From Pyxicephalus adspersus (lineage: Eukaryota; Chordata; Amphibia; Anura; Pyxicephalidae): a DNA stretch of 64,000 bases. The stretch spans positions 26,284,789 through 26,348,788 of the forward strand of contig NC_092866.1 of assembly GCF_032062135.1 (NCBI RefSeq), in the 5' to 3' direction. Below, piece after piece: positions 27,688-41,600 of this stretch. Both the position numbers and the translations under genes were made by a program. The stretch's first letter is position 1; each line of letters starts with the position of its first letter. A model generated the notes under the pieces. That model saw nothing but the letters and a program-made list of their open reading frames with translations, was not told where the DNA came from and ran no database searches.

Positions 27688-30600
27688 GTAAGGAGCCGGC
27701 TTACTATGCCTTAATAGTAAATTATTGTTTGCACGAGGGTCCGGTGACATGACAATGGTTCCACATTGAAGTCGTGTCGTTTCCCTTGTGTATGTTGTAA
27801 AGGAACTGGTATATGCGTTTTTTTTTGGCCTTATTAAGCTGTTGTGTGTGATTTTGTGTTTTAAAATACACTTGTTACAACGAAACAGATACGTTTGTGT
27901 GTACGTACCGATTATAATGTCGGCTCTTCCAAACCACGCAGCGACCCTCAGCAATATACGGGAGAATTGTAATTCACATTTATATATAACGCCGCAGACT
28001 GCTCTCCTTTACAGCCGGAGTGTGCTTGGGCCTAGAGGGAGAAAGCCTGGAAAGCTTGGCGAGTGGGAGTGTTCATGTGTGACCTTTACCTGGAAGCTAT
28101 AATGGCAGACTTCAGGGAGGGAAATGCAGCCGGTACATTGCTGGGAACAGGCGGTGTGTTGCAGCTTTGGTGGTGTGAATGTTGTGTTTGCTTTATTGGA
28201 TACTGTACGTTGCATTGTTTAAATAGGCCCAGCTGCATGTATGTTTTTTTTTTTTTGGCCTAAGATGGGTAGTGAGGTGCATTATTTCCTTTGCTGTGAT
28301 TTATTGAGCCCATACATGTAGTGTCTCCCCTATATATATTATTGGGGGGAGAAAGTGTGCTTTAGTACTGCCTGCTGTAAGATATTTAAGCATCCCTAAA
28401 CTCACCATTTTTACTTTACAAAGAGAGGTAGACAACCTTTCTATATACAGTATAAATGTTTTTTGTGCAAAAAAAGGGGTGCAGCATCATCTCTTTCAAG
28501 AGGAACTAAACTAAAAACTGCCCCCCTCCCAAAAAAAAAGAAAATTACACACCCTCAATCTTGCAGGGGTGTCTTGCGTTGGGTCCCGCGTTGTCTGGGC
28601 GCAGGCATCTCCTTTTTTCCTGGTTCTTAATCCTACATCACCCAACCCAGGCCCGAGATCGGATGATGTAGGACGCATGTGTGAGATTGGCAAATTTTTT
28701 TCTGCACGAAAAGGCTCCTTCTGCGCATGCTGGGGTATGCTCAAGGGTTGCCTGACGTAGGTATCCCAGGAGGCTCTGCGGTACCATTCATTCTCAGTCA
28801 CCTAGGCTATCGAGAATATGGGGCGGTGCTGCACCCTTTTTTTTTTTTTAAAAAGAGGTGTTGCACACAAAAAAAAAACAAATTTTCTCCCTTTTATGTA
28901 AAGTGAAATTTCTGAGTTTAGGTACGCTTTGTCTTGATTGCCATGGGAGCGCAGAGCTTCCGGGGATACCTACGTCACGCATCCTGAAAGGCCCTGGCTT
29001 CTTCTTCTGCACATGCCCTGATCTGGGGCATCTTTCCTCCTAGGGGAAAGGGATACTGATCTTGCACATGCTCGGTGAGATCGGCTCTTCCCACCTCACA
29101 GTGGCTACGTCACCTGATCACTTACCTGAGCAGTGCGAGATCGGGTGATGGATAAAGAATCCCGGAAGAGAAGACTAAAGATGGCAGCGCCAGGACGAAG
29201 AGGAATCCCAGGACAATGTGAGACTGGATTGTAAGAAGGACCAACGCTACCAAGGGATCTGCAGGATTAAAAGTAAACAATTTTTTTTCCCACCAAAAAT
29301 GGTTCTTTAAAAACCTGTGCATCAAAAGGGAAGGTGCCTACCCCCAGGAATTTCTATTTACACTGCTTTTCTGAACAACCCTGTAGCTTTTTCTGAAAAC
29401 CAATATTTTAGTGCCTGAGAACAGTCATGCTAGTCTCAGGTGAAAATCTGGAGTATGTATAGCAGTTTCCTGACGCCAGGGCGGATTGAGGAACGACCAT
29501 TGTATATTTCCATAGAGGAGAGCACAGCAGGGTGCTCCTCACTTGTCCTTTCCTCTCCATGGAACACTGTGTACAACACTCGTTCGTTCACCTCTTGCTG
29601 GAACTGACCTTTGATGATCACAGTAATCTGTATGGTGTTTTCCAGAAAAGCTTATTAAAGCAGAAGTAAATTAAATTAAAAAACTCACTTACCTTTACTT
29701 CTGCAGATATGTCGATCTTTCTGGAAGGTCCCACGTCGTCCTGTAATCTGCCTTCGTCCTGGCGCCGCCATTGTTTTTCCTTTTCTTCCGCCTTCTGCCT
29801 ACATCACCCAATCTCATTGCATATACATGCTATGTACATATACATACGTAGACCAGTTACAGGGCTCTTTACAAAATCCATAGTCTTGTCACTAGTTATC
29901 CTTCAAAGGGGCTCACAATCAAATGTCACTACCTCAGTCATCTGCCTATTGTGGTTTGTAAATGTTGGTGATGCTGCACATGCTGTTATATAGATGAGGG
30001 CTATTCTCATTTCCTAATTGTCAGTCTTCAATTGGCGAATGCATTGCCAGAAAACATAAGTGTGCTCCTAGCCATCCCCTGGCATTCAAAGTGAAAGCTC
30101 AGCTAACTTATCAACTGGTGGTACAGTAATTACTGTACAAATTGATGGGGCTTAGCTCCTTAAAAGAGTTTGTGTGCTTGGCTTCTTGTAAATATACCAA
30201 GCGGTCCTTGCACTCTTTAAGCATATGGCTTATAATGTGCCCACTTCCCCTGAAACGTGCATAGTGCAGCCAGGTCCTTGTCCTGTGCCGCAGGTTTGTA
30301 ACCTTGGGTCATGGCATGCCGCAATGCATGTGTAGTAAACAAGTTTCTTGTTAGGGAGTTGTGGTGCAATTTTAATTGTACTTAAATACATACATGCTTT
30401 GGTAAGGTAAAGTTAGCTGATTTTTGTAAATCTTTGTTTCCACTTTTATCCATGTATTTGAAGGTATATGTAGTGGTATATCCTTTACTACATTCCGGGC
30501 AAAAAGTTTGTGAAAGGTGTCCATTTACTTACACAGTACTATACTCGGTAATGGCTACTCAAAAGCGAGATAAATTTGATATTTCATACTTTGAGTTCCT

Positions 30601-32614
30601 GTAGAAAGATTTTCACTATGTTGCAGTTGCTACATTGCAATTAATTACAATCTAGTTTTTTTGTAAGAATATGGCTGGGTGGTTTATTCCTTATTTGCAT
30701 TTAGTCTCCATATAATTTATTCATATAGGATATGTGACCCCTGTATCCCAAGAGGTTGTGGGTTTTCCCCTCAGCCTTCACTATTGTGGTGGTATGGTGG
30801 TAACGATGAAAAAGTCCATGTTTTCCACTGGAATGTCAGTCTTCCTTACTGGTGTTGGCTGTCAACTGGAATCTATGAAAAATAAAACCTTTATTATACG
30901 TATGGAACCGACCATCTTGTGTGTGGCAAATTGCTGTGCTATTCAGTACCGAGCCCACAACCTTATTGCTCAAGCTCTACCCAGGCTCTCTAACCAATCA
31001 GCAAGTGTTGTCTTCTGTCATTGGTTGGTTGCTGGTGATGTCATAGATACAGATCAGGGAGCCTATTCAACTGCCATATCAGACCCCTGCACAGTATCAT
31101 CTGTGGAGCCTGTTGTCACCCTAATCAATGTTATCATAATCTGTTATCACCCCCATGTGTGGAGCACATTGTATCCCTCTCCTGCGTTGTTCAGTGACCC
31201 CAATACCCCCTATTCAGGTGTGCAGTTTCCCTGCTGAGGTGATGAGTTGACAGTAGTTTTAAACCAGTCCTTTGATTAATCTTCCCTCAGAGCATTTTTT
31301 TTTACTATTTTGTGAATTTAGAAGCTTTAAACAAAAGTAAAATGCAGACAGATCAGTATAACTTAGGTTTACATCATCCATAAGCCCAAGCTGAAAGTGA
31401 GAGTTTAGGTGTGCTTTTAGTGCCCATTATGTTTGAGACAGGAGAGGTGGGGGAGCTCAAATTCCAACCAAAAAAAATCCCTTGCCCCTATCTGATGTAG
31501 TGACATACCTTTGCCTTGTCCATGTCAAATGTATACAAAACTTGTTTATAATGCTGAAAAGTTAACGTGTATGCACAATTTACAGATTTTTCACGGAAGC
31601 GGAAACGCAGTCGATGGAATGATGAAACCCCCGATCAGAAGACTATTATTCCTGGAATGCCAACAGTTATACCCCCAGGACTCAGCCGTGACCAAGAGAG
31701 AGCTTATATAGGTAATACTATGTTACCAATTTTACTAATGATCTTTTTTCAGCTTTTGAAAAGATTGTTGTTTGTTTTTCATTTTTTTGTAATTGTTTTC
31801 ATGATAGACAGGCTTGTCCAACATGAAGTGGTTTGTGTCATCAAGATTGTTAGAGTATATAATTTGTATTTAATGCTTTGTTTTAGAATGCAGACATGTT
31901 AACAGTTAGGTTTATGCTAATGGAATTGTAATAATTAAAATATTTGTGATCCAGTTTAGGAAGATTTATAATTTCCTTTTAGAGCAACAGTGATCTTAAT
32001 CTGTCCAACCAAATGCTAGTACGTCCTAAGGATTTCTATACATTTAGGCACACTTCATTTTTTTATTTTATTTTTTTTTTTTTTTGTATCAGTGGTATGT
32101 GTTTAGCCACACAGTACACTAACACAGCTGCTGGGACAGCAGTGGGAACTGTACACAAAGGGAAAATTTCTCAAAGACCAAAATGACCGCAATAAAAATT
32201 AAATTTGTTCTTAGGGTAATAGTGTGAATGTTTTCTAAAATTTCAGATGGCTTTGTTGGTATTATTTGGTGTCTGCTCGTAAGTGGAGCATTCAATAGTG
32301 AACCTGCCCCCTTGGTGTACCACCTTTGTGTTTTTTTTAATTGGGTTTATAAAGTTGTCTGTGGGGATTAAGTATCCCTACTTAACCGATTTGTCTCCCG
32401 TAGAAAAAGTGATAGGAAATAAAATAGGTGTTGAGGTGGCGAACTAAAAAGATTCCACTGGGGTGACTGAATACTACTTTCTATATTTCCAGAAAAGTAA
32501 TCGAATGAAAACGTGAGGCAAAGTAGAAGGGGTTTAACCATTTCCTAATCTTCAAATACACTTTAAAGCAGACCTAAACTCAAATGTTTACTTTACATTG
32601 ATGGGTAGAAAAAC

Positions 32615-32686
<72 letters not shown>

Positions 32687-35600
32687 TAGTGATGCACTTC
32701 CCCTTTCTGTATCGATCGCCTCGGCAATCAAGACTGAATGAGAGTGCAGAGCCTCCTGAGTGCTTACGCCATGCATCCTGGGAGGCTGTGGCTTCTCCTT
32801 CTGAGCAGAAGGGGCATTTTCCTTCACTGGGGTAAAGGGTGCCGATCAGAGAATTTTTTCCCCCCTTATACAGCAGGCTATGTCACCCAATCTTGCGCCT
32901 GTGCAGTGCGAGATCAGGTGACATACCCAAAAGAATGCCCAAGATGTTGGTGCCCGGTAATTTTTTTGTCTCAGGATAATGAAGAATTCAAGGACGCCGT
33001 GGGACCTGATCGAATAAAGCTCTGGTGATTAAGGGATCTGTGAGTGATTTTTTTTTTTTTTTTTTTTTAATATATATATATTTATCAGTTTAGTTTTGCT
33101 TTAGCAGTGTAGTGTGGAGATCTGCACACTTTGTGAACTTCTCCAGGTTGCACATATGCAACCTGATAAAGATACTGGCTGACTAAAGATGTTCAAAGTG
33201 GCAGTGACAAGTAGTGTTCATGACTCCAATTTTAGGCTAAATTTCATCCCTTTTTAAATTCTTCAAATTTTCCCTTTGGGTTGACAGTTCAAACTATTAA
33301 AAAAAAAAAAAAGACTGTTGTACTTTTTGACTCATGTATGCAGATACAATGTTACAAAGAATTTAGTGTTATGATTTGGAATGCTTTTTACATTTAATGT
33401 ATTTCTGTCTTAGTCTATTATAAATTATTCAGTATAGTTTTTTTCTAGGTTAGGGCAATGGATACTTTTTATTCATTGCATGTTCAAGAGAAACCTTTAG
33501 GGGCTCTATTCAGACCTATGCATTGAGGTAAAATGTGTCTTTTCCCATGTGTTGCTGTAACACTCTACACTTTGTGTGCTGTGGTGCAGATAATTTAGAA
33601 TGGCACTCCAAGGCAGTACAGTAATAGGTCCTACCAAACCAATGCTAATGTGCATTGTGGTGCACTGCCTAAATTAAATGTTGTGGGTCTAGTTTTCTTT
33701 TTATTGTGTTGGAAGTTAATTCTTCTCAATACAGCTGAAACTCTGGTTGTGTTTGTATTTGTTCACGCACCTGTTAGAGAAACCAGTGAAAAAAACTAAA
33801 ATGCATCATTTTGTAAATGCAGCTTAAAACTGCCAGTTAGCTGATTTTGCCACAAAGACATGTATTACAAAAGTCACTTGTTACCTTTGCATAGAGCGAC
33901 TTGTTTTTCTTTATATTTTTATATTTTTCTGAGCCATTTAATAGAAGTTGGGGAAAATAGTAAAAGAAGGCGGTAGAGGGGTAGCCATTATCACTGTTGG
34001 AATGTAAATCAGTCTCATTTAAACTAGTTTATTCTTTTTTTGTTTGTCTGAAATGGTGAAAGTATTCGTCTTTCATCATCTAATTATATATATATATATA
34101 GCTACCTTGTCAATGTGTAGATGTTTTAACTTTTAACAACTGATTTTAGTTTTTAGAAAGTATTTGGTGTTTGTCTGCATTTTATCTCTGCTAACCACTT
34201 CTAGGCTTTAAACTCTGTTGGTTAGCTTGGCCCAGTAAAGCATCCAAACAGGTTGAAATATTTGCATTTTTCCATTTTTACTAGCTTTACCATATTCTGC
34301 CCTGGATATAACTGTTTGAACAATATTGTGGGTTAATTTTTCTCCTCTTTTTGGGTTTGTAACAATTTTCTCCCATTCCTTTTTTGTTTTCTAACCTGCT
34401 TTCTTCCAGTTCAACTGCAAATTGAGGATCTGACTCGCAAGCTTCGCACAGGAGACCTGGGAATACCCCCTAACCCAGAAGACAGGTTGGGAAACCCCCT
34501 CGCTTTGTAGCACATGACAGTAACAGTTTCATCTTCTCTTGGACTCATTAATGTCTTATTAAATATGTAGAGTTTGACATCTGGGGAAGATTTTGATAAT
34601 CTTTTCACTTAGTGGAATTATCTTGTGCTTTCAAACAACTTGCAATTTTGCAAAAGGTTAATAAGTTTATATAACATTTTTACTTTTAAAGGTAGATAAG
34701 TTATCTGCACAAGCCCTTCGTGAGCCTTAGATTGGTGAGGTTCTTCCAGTTAAACCCGTTATCCGATTGATTAGTGCTGTTACATTTCAATAAGGGCAAC
34801 GATGATTGATGCTGCTTAACTGATCTGGTGTCATGGTGTCTTTGGAGCTGCCTGACAGCATGGTGGAAAGACCACTATGGCTTTCTGGTAGATAGTCCTC
34901 TAAAGATTGAAAGGGTGTCGGGGTATGTGAATAAGTTTTCCACTTGTGAAATCTTTTGAAATAGACAGTCTACTGCATAGCATTACACAAGTGGTTTATA
35001 CCTCATCTTAGTCTCGCTACTAGAGCCAAGCCATTCCGACCTTTCCTGCTGCAGCTGTACATATACCTAGAAATTTAAACAAAGGGATATTGGTAGAAGA
35101 AAGATCAGCTAAAAAATTCAGCAGATGGTTTAGCTTACCTTGATTTGCCTAATTACCAAAATGGCATTTTGTGGTCTTCTGGCCTTTAGCTGACACTAAG
35201 TTTTTACTTTGTTACTAGACAGCCTATTTGCTTGAATATATATTGATGTAACATGGTAGCTTTGTAATTAGCTTATTGATTTGATATTTTGTCAAAACAT
35301 TAAGCTTTTCTTTTTTTATTTTAAATGGAAGTATTTGTATTTATGTATTTGCGCTTCATTAGTTTTATCTCTTAATGTGGTTTGTGAAAACAAGTCTTGA
35401 TTAGTTGTGCTGTGCAGATATTTGGACTTGTATGATTAACTTTGAGTTGATTCAGAGATCTGTAAAGGGTTTATGAAACATGATTTTATCAAGTTGTTTT
35501 ACTTCTAGTATTTAGACTTAAGGCAGTGCTCAATCCAGAATTTTTTTAAGCTGTAACCATTCAAAAACAGCCAGGTGGTTGTTGAAAAGTGCCGGGTGGT

Positions 35601-38600
35601 GCGCCCAGCTAAAAGGGGCTGGGGAGAACACTGGTTAAGTACACTGCATACTCTAAACTTTCAAGCCTGTAAAATTTCTTCTTTAAAAAGGTGTGTTTAG
35701 TTTTTGTTTTGTTTTGTTTTTTTTTTTTTTTATACACAGAAAAGTAAACCAGTATTTTATGGCTCTGAATTTCAGAGTATGTCTATTTCATTTCTAATCC
35801 ATTACAGGGAGCATCCCAACCCCCCCATCATCTTGAGCCACAATGTGCAAAGATAGCACAATTGTTACGAGTTTACAATATATTTGACAAAATCAACGGT
35901 CACGTTTGAGATAACAAACTTTCAGTAATAGTTTGCGGAACAATAAAAATCACATATTAGAAGTTCATTATATCATGAAACAAAATACTATCTGTTTAAG
36001 ATAGTCAGAGAACAGAAAAGAGGATAAATACCTCTACGTGGTTAGTATATTTTAATGTATGCTTTTCTGATTTTCACGTCTTTTAACCACTGTTTGGGGC
36101 ATAGGAAAATTTCCACTAAGTGATGTTTGGTTTCTCCAAAACTTGAGTCATCTTTACAGTTTAAGTATTTTCTTTACCAGACTGCAATATTGATGTTAAA
36201 ACTGTTTTAATTGTGCTGTCCTTTAATTTTAAAGCTAGCCATTTATATATTCTAATTTCAAATATCAATAAGGCTTATATACAGCTGTGTGATAAAAGCT
36301 TGTTACCTTAAAAAAATGTTCTGGGTTTTCTGCATTAATGTAACTGATCTTCATCCTAATGACTTTGCATCTGTGTAAAATAACGTTGGGTCCGGACCCT
36401 TCTATTCCTGACCCGCCAATATTCGTGCACCTTGAATCATGTATTCTAGCTCTTCATATGTCCGGGTCTCAGCACAGGGTGTTTAGCAAGGTTGTTGTCC
36501 CAGTCCAAACTCCTTTATGACTATGGAGCATCCTCTTTTTAGGCTATCTTGGTTACCTTTTGTAGAAGATTTTTCTGACAACTAAGGAGTCTCACTCTAG
36601 CAGGGGTTTTTCTCTACCTCAGAAAATGTTACAACCTAGGGAGCTACATAAAAGTACTGTTGATGGTGCCATACAAAGTAATACTATTTACCCAGTTTTG
36701 CACAGTGGTCTGGTTGGGGTTTTGTGTACAGTTGTCCCTGATGTGATGGAACTCCTCCATCTTTCACTTCCTCATCCAGGCCTTATGTTGAAAGGTAAGA
36801 ACAATATACCAAAACCTTTTGGGCTGGAATAGTGTTGGGCATCTTGTGTATACAAAGTGGTAATAGCCCAAAGAGCTTCCAAAATCTAAACAATTTTCCC
36901 GCCCCTCTTTCACTGGGCTTTATTACTGTCCAGTCACCTGGTTAGCATTCAGTCAAACTACACACCCAGAGATGACTTGTGTAACTTCCCGAATTGGTCA
37001 GGGAGGTACAACTGGTACACAGTATCGCCTCCCCAAAATGGGAAATGGTAAGCAGGCTTTCTAGGTTGTCTGGGTCTGAATTATTGAGTTATCCATTCAA
37101 TTGCATTTCAGATCCTAATTGGACAACAGGTCCAAGTTTTGGACCTCATGGCAAGCTGGTTTTAAAAATTAGCTCAACAGCTTTGTGTTGCCTGGGCTTC
37201 ATGTTCTTATTCTTGAGGCTTCAGATAAACTAGTGTCATTTGGGAATTAGTATTCTGATTTATGCATCTCCTCTCGTAAAACCTGTTGCTTTAGTCGGTC
37301 ATTTTGGTATTCTGAAACTGGATCAGGATGGTTTTGTAAACTGATCCCTTGGCTTTAGCCAAATATGTTAGATCTGCTGCCATGCTTCTAGATTGCAAGC
37401 TTTAATGAAATTGTGTTAATGCCCAGGTGCTGAGATTGAAGAATAAGGGTTTGTTTTTCCTGCTATGCTCTCAATAATCATACTTTTTAACTTGAAGCTT
37501 GCATGTGCCAATGATTATTTTTTGTTAAGCTGTCCCCCTCCACATAACCACATCTGCTTTATATCCGTGTACTGTTTTACACTAAATCGAACTTTTAATA
37601 TTATGTGTTAACTTTGACCATTATTTTAAAGGCCACTGGGTAATCATTCTATGACTTGGATCTTTGTCTAGGAAGTCACTCTTATATACATACTCCTGCT
37701 CCATACTAGGTAAATAAACCTGGTTTTCCCAGTACAAAAATATATTAACGCTCACTTCAGATCAGCTTACATATGTAGTCCAGACACTGGCCTTGTCAAG
37801 AGCAATATCCATTTAAAAAAAAAAACGCATAGACAATCGCAAAGATTCCTTTGTTCTATCTCAAGGGGTCCGCAAACTTTTTTGGCCATTTCAGGGGTAG
37901 GCAGGAGCATACTAGGCTGGACTCTCTCTCTGGAGTCCTGCCCTAATGGCTCTGCCCCTCCAGGAATGCCTCAATGCATACGGAGGAGAGGGACTGTTCC
38001 CTATTTACCTCGGCGGCGGAAGTGTTAACGCCGGCCCTGTTAAATAGGGAAGGAAGCCACAACACGGAGGCTCGAGCTGCGTGTGGCTCCGGCAGTTTGT
38101 TCCAGTTTCGCTGCGGGTTGCTGGCTGGGATTAGGCCGAATCGGCCAGGAGGCAGTAGGCCGGAACAAACTTCTGGCTAGGCCATATCTGGCATCAAGGC
38201 CGAAGTTTGCTGACCTCTGTTCTAACTGTATTAAATGAATGGAGCTAGCTTAGACATCATTTTCTAATGTAGCAATTGTTGGCTAGGTTGGTCAATAGAC
38301 ATGTTATTTCTCAGTATTTTTAGATGAAAATCAGCTCGCATTTTAAAATCTTCATGCAGAAATCCAGAAGGTTGCGAAGGGTTCAGGCATTTTTGTTTAC
38401 AACTGTATCAGTCTTGTACTATCTTGGTTTATTGTTTAATGCTTGAATGAATTTACAGGTGTTTTGTTTGCAAAGTGAAATAATATATGCTTGGTTTTAT
38501 CCAGCACTTTAACTGGGGATTACTGTGGTTTTGGTAAAAAAAAAAAAAAAAAAAAAACACTATGGTACATAAACATGTCTGCTCTAGTAAACAAATATTG

Positions 38601-41600
38601 TTTACTAGTACGCTTAACCTTGGCATATATCTTCTGCAGAATGCAAGGATTCTTACATGCAGACCAGCCTAAATATCTCATTGAAATTATTTTTTTTTTT
38701 AACTAAAAACAGAAAATGTGTAAAAGGTGTATAAGACTGGATGGGGTTTAGGCTTTTTATTTTGGGTTATTGCTCAAACTGGGTTGTAGTTGATTAAATA
38801 TAAGAATATTTAAATACTGAACTAATAAATGCATTTGCTAACCCATGCTTTTTAGCCTAGGAACTAGAACTTCTTACTGATGCCGAGCCTTGAGATTTAT
38901 TCCTAATTAGAAGATGCCTTTGGTTGAAAAAATCCATTTCTTAGGCTTGGTGCTAGAAAAACACACTTATAGAGAAATAGACAAGTAACCTTTTAGATAG
39001 CAGCAGTTCTACCAGACTTTGCCGTTTTGCACTAAAGAAAAAAAATATGGTAGTGTATCCTATTTTAATTTACCAATCTTAGATCGATAAATTGAAGTTG
39101 ACTTCTAATTTAGCGATTAAATTCACCCCAGATTATCAATTAGGTAAATTATAGTATCCAATTCTGCCTGTAAAAACTTCAGTCTGCTGCTTTAGGTAAG
39201 TGTTAAAATATATACATATTTTTCTCTTGGCTCTGCATTAGTAACAGTACACCTATTTTTTTTTACAGCTTTTTCAGTTACATGTCAGTTAGATTGAATG
39301 GTGCAGTAAAACATGTCTTTGTTGATAAAGGAAAATATATATAAGTTGTGGGATTTTGCACATAATCAAAGTGTTCTGTATATCCTTGTTACTGGCCCTA
39401 TTTAATGTAGGGTTAAAGGTTTAATTTTGGTCCTAAATGTGATACACCATTTATCACTGTAATATTTAGCAGTAGCCTACAACTGAAATTCTTAACCAAT
39501 AACTGCTTTCTTTTCAATGAATCTTCTCTTTTGAGTGTCTTATGCAGCCTTTCTATTTCTGTTTGTGTCTATAAAGGCACAGCATTATGCGGAATACCCT
39601 AAATCGGCTTGTTTATTTACAAAACTTTACCCTGTTCTCTGCTCAGTTTGTGTTATGCCTAAAAAGCAGTTATTAGCAAGGTTAACCTTTTTTCATTTTT
39701 TAACGGTTAACAGCTTTTGTACTTTTGTGACACAGGATATAGAACTATTGTAGCCCACATAAATGAGATGTGTGAGCAAAACTGTGTAATGCTAATGATT
39801 TTTTTTCTTTGAAACAGCCCTCTAATTTGAATACTTGGCAGATTTAATTACATTTCACAGAATTAACCTGCTGACTTTTCTCTCTAGTAGCTCATCTTTT
39901 TGCCCCAGTGCATCACCCTTACAGTATTTATTAGATGGGCCCAGCACAGAAGCTAGAATGCTCTCTGCAGACCAGAACATTAAATAATTTTATAAACTAT
40001 ATTAGTTTTTCAATTTAAACTGGACCTAACATCACATACGCAACATGTGTTTAAGTGTGTCTTTGCCTTTACCTGCATCTTTACACACATTCAGAGTTTC
40101 TTCTTCCTAGTCAGCTTACAACTGACATAAGTGTCAACCTATCACATACTATAACTCCCTAATTTCCTATTGAGAAGAGTCCTTCGGCATGAGCCATGAC
40201 TGGGGTGTTTGAGATAATACTGGGGTGGTGAAAAGTTAGAAAATGGCAAGATCCACAGTTTTACTTTTATTTTTTATAGTTGCCATGTTATTTTTATCAA
40301 CTCATGCTGAAAAAGGTGCCGCTGGTGGTAAAAACCTAATGGTGCAAATTAGCCACTGTGTGCAATATACTGTACATATCATTCTAAGCCTATTTTTAGA
40401 GCTTAGTTCTGCTTTATGGTCTTTTATTTTAATTGCATTCATTGTGTTCTGCAGCAGGAGCTTAAAATAGAAACATGGGGAAAGTCACTGTATTCTAGTC
40501 ATTTAGTAAAAAAAAAGTCTGCCATTGCTGCAAACTTTGTATTATGCAGGTCACTTATAAACTTTCATACGTATATTCCATACTGCTATTGAGAAAATTA
40601 AATCATGGTCCTAAATTTTTTTTTGCCAAACTCAATAAGAGCCCCTTCAGGGTTTTGTATATGGTTTGTACGTTTTTCTCAGAAAACCTTGAGGGGTGAC
40701 TCACCCAGCAGAAAAGTGTGGAGGCTGATTTTAGTAGTTGGTTAGAAAAATTACCTTTTTTGAGTTTGAGTTTTTTACAGGCTGGAAGCTAGATAATGTT
40801 TCCAGTCACTATTTATGCATGTTTTCTTTTTGACACCTTTCATTCTCCCTCCATATAGATCGCCATCTCCTGAACCCATTTATAATAGTGAGGGGAAACG
40901 TCTTAACACGCGTGAGTTCAGGACTCGAAAGAAATTGGAAGAGGAACGTCACAACCTAATTACAGAAATGGTGGGGTTGAACCCAGACTTTAAGCCACCT
41001 GCAGACTACAAGTGAGTACAAGTACAAGTGAGTTGGTCCAATTGTACCATTTTTGGTGCATTTTGTAGGTGTAACAGTTACTTTAATTCTAGCATCAGTA
41101 TAGGTGCATAGCTAATAAGGTAGTGTTCGTGTTCACCCTCACAACTTGGATACAGGTATGCACAAGAGTTATATTGTACTGCAAATTAAGTGTGAAGAAG
41201 ATTTTTGCAAATGACTTAGATGTTACCTTATGTTTACTTTTTGGACATTATGCATTTATGTATGTGTGCCTTTAGATTGCTATATACCAATCTTTACATT
41301 GTTACCTTTAAATAAACTGCTTCCCTTTACCTTTTGTTTCATATGTTGAATCTCTAATTGTATTCATCTTTAGTTTATCAGTTCTACTCTTTGTTTTCAA
41401 GGCCACCTGCTACGCGAGTCAGTGACAAAGTTATGATACCCCAGGATGAGTATCCAGCAATTAACTTTGTTGGTTTGCTGATTGGTCCAAGGTATAAGAG
41501 TAGCTTCAGTTTTTAATTTATTATTTTCTCTTAGTACCTTTTTTTTTACTTTTTTTTTATTTATTTAGAGGAAATACGCTCAAAAACATTGAGAAGGAAT

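Noticed and set aside
40243..40470. Small protein with a signal-peptide-like start in SF1 intron 3
   Set aside because: Hydrophobic residues follow from T-rich intron sequence; no promoter, poly(A) signal or family match was seen.
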